NCBI GenBank assembly: GCA_964391195.1
Contig: CAYMLG010000012.1
Coordinates: 1-64,000 of the forward strand
Origin: JAAYXE01 sp964391195
GTDB lineage: Bacteria; Chloroflexota; Anaerolineae; Anaerolineales; UBA4823
Direction of reading: 5' to 3'
DNA: 64,000 nucleotides
In this document: piece after piece, positions 60,486-64,000 of the stretch
How the letters are laid out: every line of letters begins with the position of its first letter
Position numbering within the stretch: the stretch's first letter is position 1
The notes under the pieces: model-generated
What the model saw: only the letters and a program-made list of their open reading frames with translations
Told to the model about the DNA's origin: nothing
Database searches by the model: none
Program-made: the position numbers and the translations under genes

Positions 60486-61562
60486 CTAGAGCAGAGTGAG
60501 CAGGAAACTGCGGATACTGGCCATCGAATCATCCCATGTGGGGTGCTCCAGATAGGCGTGGCGGGCCTCCAGGCTGTAGGCCTCAAGGCGGCGGCGATCG
60601 CCGATGAAGGTCTCCAGGCAGCGAGCCAGGGCATCCGGGTCGTTGGGTGGCACCAGTTCGCCGTTGTGGCCGGGCCGGATCAGCTCGGCCGCCGCGCCGG
60701 AGGTGGTGGCGATCCCGGGCAGCCCGAACCCCATGCCCTCCAGGTATACGATCCCAAACCCCTCGTAGGAGGAAGGGACGACCAGCAGATGGCTGCGGAT
60801 GAATTGGGCGGCGAGCACCGGGTCGGGCAAGGGGCCGGTAAAGTAAATGCGCTTTTCCAACCCGGCCAGGCGGACCTGGCGGTGCACCCGGCGGGCATAG
60901 GCTGGGTCGGCGTCCGTGCGGCCAACGACTGCCAGTTCCCAGGGGGCGGACGCCAGGCGGGCCAGCGCCTGGACGAGCACGTGCAGCCCTTTACGGGGGA
61001 TCAGGCTGCCGAGGAAGAGCAGTCGCAGCGGGCCGGGCCCCCGGCTGCGGGCGGAGATTTCGGCCGGGGTGAGCTGCGGGCGCAGGCGGTCTCCGCCGGG
61101 GTAGGCCACCACTCCCGGCGCCTCCTCCCCCAACAGCCCGACGACCGCCCGGCGGGTGGTCTGGCTGTTGTACACACAGGCGTCCACCTGGCGCAGATAA
61201 AGGCGCTCTACCATGCCATACAACCGGTTCTGCCAGGCCGGGCGCTGCTCGCAGCTCCGCAGGTGATGGACGATGGAGACGATCGGGAAGCGGATGGAGG
61301 GCCGCAGGCGGCGGTTGAGCCAGAATAGAGAGGGGTGGTTGAGTTCGTCCTGGAGCAGCAGGTCGAGCCGCAGGCCTCTCAGGCGGTCCAGGAGGGCCGC
61401 AGACAGGTTGTCGGCCAGATGAGCGGGGTAGCTGCGCCAGGGGAGGCAGACGAGCTCAACCGCATCTCCCCGGCTTTTCAGGTGCTCAACCAGTTTGCGA
61501 TCGTATACATAGCCACCGGTGAGGGTATCCAGGTCCCCGTAGATCAGCAGACCGAGGCGCAT
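60486..61562 (-). CDS. GT4-family glycosyltransferase of the pterin-type cluster
   Basis: A 358-residue GT-B glycosyltransferase. The GT4 signature EGFGIVYLEGMGFGLP carries the two catalytic/donor-binding glutamates, followed by GAAAELIRPGHNGELVPPNDP. The N-terminal acceptor domain opens RLGLLIYGDLDTLTGGY. It would transfer a sugar to an acceptor, plausibly a pterin- or pyrimidine-type molecule made by its neighbours. Its ATG overlaps the PTPS stop codon (TGATG). Frames open upstream lack homology. Confidence 0.9.
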   Translation of the reverse strand: MRLGLLIYGDLDTLTGGYVYDRKLVEHLKSRGDAVELVCLPWRSYPAHLADNLSAALLDRLRGLRLDLLLQDELNHPSLFWLNRRLRPSIRFPIVSIVHHLRSCEQRPAWQNRLYGMVERLYLRQVDACVYNSQTTRRAVVGLLGEEAPGVVAYPGGDRLRPQLTPAEISARSRGPGPLRLLFLGSLIPRKGLHVLVQALARLASAPWELAVVGRTDADPAYARRVHRQVRLAGLEKRIYFTGPLPDPVLAAQFIRSHLLVVPSSYEGFGIVYLEGMGFGLPGIATTSGAAAELIRPGHNGELVPPNDPDALARCLETFIGDRRRLEAYSLEARHAYLEHPTWDDSMASIRSFLLTLL

Positions 61563-61945
61563 CAGCCGGACAGGTCCTGGCGGAAGGAAGCCCAGGCGAT
61601 CTCGTTCTCCCACAGGCGGACGGTGAGCGCGGTGAGATTCGGGGCCTGGATGCAATCCCGCAGCGCTTCGCCCAGGATGCGGGAGAAGTGCTCGATGCTC
61701 GGGTTCAGCCCGGCAAACTCGGGCAGATCGTTGAGCGTCTGGTCGCGGTATCTGGCCACCTGGGCGTCCAGGTGTTTCTCGATCTCGACGATGTCCACCA
61801 GGTAGCCGTGGCGGTCCAGTTCGCCGCCTTCGAGCTGGAGCTCGAGCTGGTAGTGGTGGGAATGTTTCTGGTTTTCCGGTCCCCAGTCACCCCCGATGAG
61901 ATAGTGCTGAGCAATAAAATCGCGCCGGACGGCGATGGTGTACAT
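61562..61945 (-). CDS. PTPS/QueD homologue with altered catalytic residues
   Basis: A 127-residue T-fold protein of the 6-pyruvoyltetrahydropterin synthase family. The three zinc histidines are present: His14 (FIAQHYL), His28 and His30 (KHSHH). The catalytic cysteine position holds Glu24 or a neighbour (PENQKHSH), and the catalytic His of the LDH motif is Gln69 (YRDQTLND). The pterin-anchoring glutamate is retained (Glu113 in LWENEIA). It probably binds a pterin-like substrate but should not run the normal PTPS or QueD reaction. An AGGAGG site supports ATG 61945. Confidence 0.85.
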   Translation of the reverse strand: MYTIAVRRDFIAQHYLIGGDWGPENQKHSHHYQLELQLEGGELDRHGYLVDIVEIEKHLDAQVARYRDQTLNDLPEFAGLNPSIEHFSRILGEALRDCIQAPNLTALTVRLWENEIAWASFRQDLSG

Positions 61946-62024
61946 GGAACCTCCTTGACGATGATCGGGCGCCTTCCAGTGCAGCCTTGGGCTGGCGGGC
62001 CGGATGCGACCGCAGGGACCGGCC

Positions 62025-63041
62025 TCACCGGTCCCATTCTTGATAGGTGAAAAGCACCTGGATTGCGATTTCCGGCTGCCGGTCGAGGAGCCGGTAAGCC
62101 TCGGCGGCGCGGGAGAGGGGGATGCGGTGCGTAACCCAGCGGGAGGGGCGGATCTGGCGGAGCATCTCCCAGGCCAGGGCGAAGCGGCGCTCTTTGGTCC
62201 AGCGCCCGCTCAGTTCGGGGGCCAATGTGCTGACCTGGCTGCTGATCAGGCGCATCCGGCTGCGGTGAAACTCGCCGCCCAAATCCAGGCTGAGGCGTTT
62301 CTTGCCGTACCAGGAGCCGATGACCACTCGCCCGGCGAAGCCGGTCACCCGGATGGCGGCATCCAACGCCTCTGGAGCCCCGGACAGCTCGAAAACGAGG
62401 TCGGCCCCGCCGGGGAAGCGCTCCAGGATGGCGTTGAGCTGCTCCGGGCTGAAGCTGGCCTGGGCGCCGGCAGCCAGGCTGGCCTCCTGTCGGCTTGAGT
62501 AGCGGTCTACGCTCACCAGGTCGCCGAGGGGAAAGCGGGCGAGCAGGGCCGTGGTGAGCAGGCCGACCATCCCTTGCCCGAAGACGATCACCCGCTCACC
62601 GATGAGCGGCCCTCCGTCCAGGACGAGGTTGACTGCCGTTTCCATATTGGGCAAGAGCACGGCGTCTTCCAGGGAGATTCCATCCGGGATAGGGATCAGC
62701 TCCGAAGGCGAGGCCAGGAAGTGGCTTTCGTGGGGGTGGAAGGCGAACACCCGCCGGCCTGACCAGGTCGGGTCCATCCCTTCACCGGCCGCTGCGACCT
62801 GCCCGGCCAGGGAGTAACCGTACTTGAGGGGATAAGCGAATTCCCCCGAGAAACCGGGCAGGGAAGCATCGACCGCCAGCCCCGTGGGGAACTGGCCGCG
62901 ATAGACGAGCAGTTCCGTCCCGGCGCTGATAGCGGAGAGCTTTGCCTGGACGAGGAGCTGCCCCGGACCAGGGATCGGCAGCTCCTCGGGTTGCAGGCAC
63001 ACCTCATGAGGGGCGGTGAAGAGCAGGCTGGAGCGTTTCAT
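62025..63041 (-). CDS. MDR-superfamily dehydrogenase of the pterin-type cluster
   Basis: A 338-residue medium-chain dehydrogenase/reductase. The Rossmann motif is VIVFGQGMVGLLTTALL and the catalytic-domain opening is GQLLVQAKLSAISAGTELLVYRG. The structural zinc cysteines of alcohol dehydrogenases are absent and the first catalytic ligand is uncertain, so it may be zinc-independent, similar to BchC or quinone-oxidoreductase relatives. It sits between the RibD-C reductase and PTPS genes, where a redox step in the same pathway is expected. An inverted repeat, GGGACCGG/CCGGTCCC (62015-62035), covers its stop codon. Confidence 0.88.
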   Translation of the reverse strand: MKRSSLLFTAPHEVCLQPEELPIPGPGQLLVQAKLSAISAGTELLVYRGQFPTGLAVDASLPGFSGEFAYPLKYGYSLAGQVAAAGEGMDPTWSGRRVFAFHPHESHFLASPSELIPIPDGISLEDAVLLPNMETAVNLVLDGGPLIGERVIVFGQGMVGLLTTALLARFPLGDLVSVDRYSSRQEASLAAGAQASFSPEQLNAILERFPGGADLVFELSGAPEALDAAIRVTGFAGRVVIGSWYGKKRLSLDLGGEFHRSRMRLISSQVSTLAPELSGRWTKERRFALAWEMLRQIRPSRWVTHRIPLSRAAEAYRLLDRQPEIAIQVLFTYQEWDR

Positions 63042-63079
63042 GGAAGATCGATTTGGGAAGGTCAGGGGAAGATCGCCTC

Positions 63080-63766
63080 TCAGAGTTCCCCATAGATGAC
63101 GAAATCCTCACCCAATTGGACACAGCCGGGCTGCGACAGGCGGGGATAGGGGGAGTCCAGGGGGCCTTCGACGGCCTGGAGCCCGCCAACCAGCAAGGGC
63201 GCCAGGGTGATGATAGCCAGATCTACCAGGCAGAGAGACAACAGGCTGGTGAGGATACGGGCGCCGCCCTCCACCATAATGCTGTGGATGCCCTCATCCG
63301 CCAGCCGGGCGAGCAAGGCATCCAGGGGGACGCGGCCATCCGGGGCGGGTGGGAAGCGCATCAGGCGGGCGCCGGCAGCTTCCAGCGCCGAGCACCGCCC
63401 CGCATCGGCCAGGGTAGTGGCGGCGATCCAAGGGGGGCGGGCCGGGCTTGCCAGCAGGGCGGCATGCACCGGGGTGCGCAGCAGGCTGTCGACGATCACC
63501 GGCTGTGGATGCTCACCGGAGACATGGCGTACCGTCAGGCGGGGGTTATCGGCCAGCACGGTGCCGACCCCCACCAGGATGGCCTGGTGGGCGGCGCGCA
63601 AGGCGTGTGTCAGGCGCATGGAGGCCGGGCCGCTGAGCTCCAGCGGCTGGCCGCGGCGCCTCGCCAGGCTCCCGTCCAGGCTCTGCGCGTAGCTTATGGT
63701 GACCAGCGGGCGCGGCCCCTCCCAGGCGGATTGGCGTTCCGCCAGCCAGTTAAGGACGGCGTCCAT
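63080..63766 (-). CDS. RibD C-terminal-type reductase of the pterin-type cluster
   Basis: A reductase of the RibD-C/dihydrofolate-reductase superfamily, 228 residues from the chosen start. Family segments: RPLVTISYAQSLDGSLA, HALRAAHQAILVGVGTVLADNPRLTVR and IMVEGGARILTSLL. In riboflavin synthesis such enzymes reduce the ribosyl side chain of a diaminopyrimidinone. No deaminase domain is attached. ATG 63766 is chosen so that the overlap with ribA is 17 bases; ATG 63790, ATG 63796 and GTG 63841 are also in frame. No clear ribosome-binding site decides. Confidence 0.85.
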   Translation of the reverse strand: MDAVLNWLAERQSAWEGPRPLVTISYAQSLDGSLARRRGQPLELSGPASMRLTHALRAAHQAILVGVGTVLADNPRLTVRHVSGEHPQPVIVDSLLRTPVHAALLASPARPPWIAATTLADAGRCSALEAAGARLMRFPPAPDGRVPLDALLARLADEGIHSIMVEGGARILTSLLSLCLVDLAIITLAPLLVGGLQAVEGPLDSPYPRLSQPGCVQLGEDFVIYGEL

Positions 63767-64000
63767 TTCCGTGCCGGGGGTGGTGGCCATTTCCATTTGA
63801 ACTGCGGCGCCCGTTCCGGTTGAGATTTTGAGCCCTGCCACGCATACCGCTCTGCCTGAGGGCGAACAAGGCGGGTTCCAGCGGTAACAGATGGTTCATG
63901 CGCTGCGCCTTAGTGCTCAGGTAGGCGGCGTTGTCGGCGTTGATGGTCGGCTCCAGCGGCACGCGGCGTTCCACCCGCACACCCAGCGCGCGGAGATGTT
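63750..64000 (-). CDS. ribA: GTP cyclohydrolase II, C-terminal part (runs off the window)
   Basis: The last 83 codons of a RibA-type GTP cyclohydrolase II; the 5' part lies beyond base 64000. The visible segment, RVERRVPLEPTINADNAAYL then TKAQRMNHLL, matches the C-terminal end of RibA. A further polar, Asn/Arg/Gly-rich tail follows (NLNRNGRRSSNGNG). RibA opens GTP to a diaminopyrimidinone, the riboflavin and pterin-like precursor. Here it heads a set of genes that lacks ribB, ribE and ribH in view, suggesting a dedicated paralogue. Confidence 0.85.
   Translation of the reverse strand, partial: HLRALGVRVERRVPLEPTINADNAAYLSTKAQRMNHLLPLEPALFALRQSGMRGRAQNLNRNGRRSSNGNGHHPRHGNGRRP

Noticed and set aside
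1..64000. tRNA or rRNA genes
   Set aside because: None was recognised by eye, and the intergenic gaps are short; a dedicated tRNA scan would be needed to exclude one fully.

Overview
The window is GC-rich bacterial DNA, densely coded on both strands, with a 100-base run of N at 7440-7539 that marks a scaffold join, so it is probably a draft or metagenome assembly. The gene content points to the phylum Chloroflexota, probably near Anaerolineae: LysM/M23 lipoproteins with no outer-membrane genes, a two-domain protein disulfide oxidoreductase, a DUF2089/SHOCT-like operon, a RsbU/RsbV-type partner switch, ABC-2 exporters and GH31/GH36 glycosidases. This placement is inference from gene families; no rRNA or tRNA gene was recognised.

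Layout. 0-8 kb: a ComM/YifB ATPase, two small membrane proteins, a pterin carbinolamine dehydratase, a PfkB kinase overlapping an M20 peptidase, an ADP-forming acyl-CoA synthetase, then a 20-bp tandem repeat cut by the N gap. 8-20 kb: GNAT, CPBP protease overlapping a GH36 alpha-galactosidase, STAS protein and a SpoIIE phosphatase with its own HATPase domain (all minus), then an SDR oxidoreductase and a three-gene ABC-2 exporter. 19.5-25 kb: an S-adenosylmethionine hydrolase-type enzyme, an ECF sigma factor with a zinc-finger anti-sigma factor, and a thiol/redox island (zinc ribbon, PDO, glutaredoxin, NifX-like, TlpA-like, OsmC, rhodanese), punctuated by strong terminators.

25-31 kb: a ROK regulator behind a perfect TTGACA-17-TATAAT promoter, followed by a YicI-type GH31 glycosidase, a transaldolase-like enzyme lacking the usual phosphate ligands, and a split UxaA-type dehydratase or lyase (SAF subunit plus large subunit). 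This is a sugar or sugar-acid (possibly sulfonate) catabolic operon. 31-41.5 kb: an MFS exporter, a five-gene operon whose products all share one short SHOCT-like helical motif, and three head-to-tail LysM-M23A lipoproteins. 41.6-46.8 kb: FtcD, an M23 lipoprotein, a CapA-like lipoprotein and Dcd. 46.8-59.5 kb (minus): ThrB, ThrC, a DNA methyltransferase, ComEA, an S1-domain protein, a 7TM-GAF-HTH membrane protein, GNAT, purine nucleoside phosphorylase behind a degenerate Xer-type recombinase, threonine aldolase, RluD and LspA.

59.5-64 kb (minus, running off the right edge): RibA (partial), a RibD-C reductase, a zinc-type MDR dehydrogenase, a PTPS/QueD homologue that has lost its catalytic residues, a GT4 glycosyltransferase and a SAM methyltransferase. 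Together these look like an orphan pathway making a modified, glycosylated pterin- or pyrimidine-derived metabolite. It is the best candidate here for an undescribed system. Other strong oddities are the catalytically dead Xer protein, the motif-sharing DUF2089/DUF4097 operon, the LysM-M23A triplication and the GH31/transaldolase/UxaA operon.
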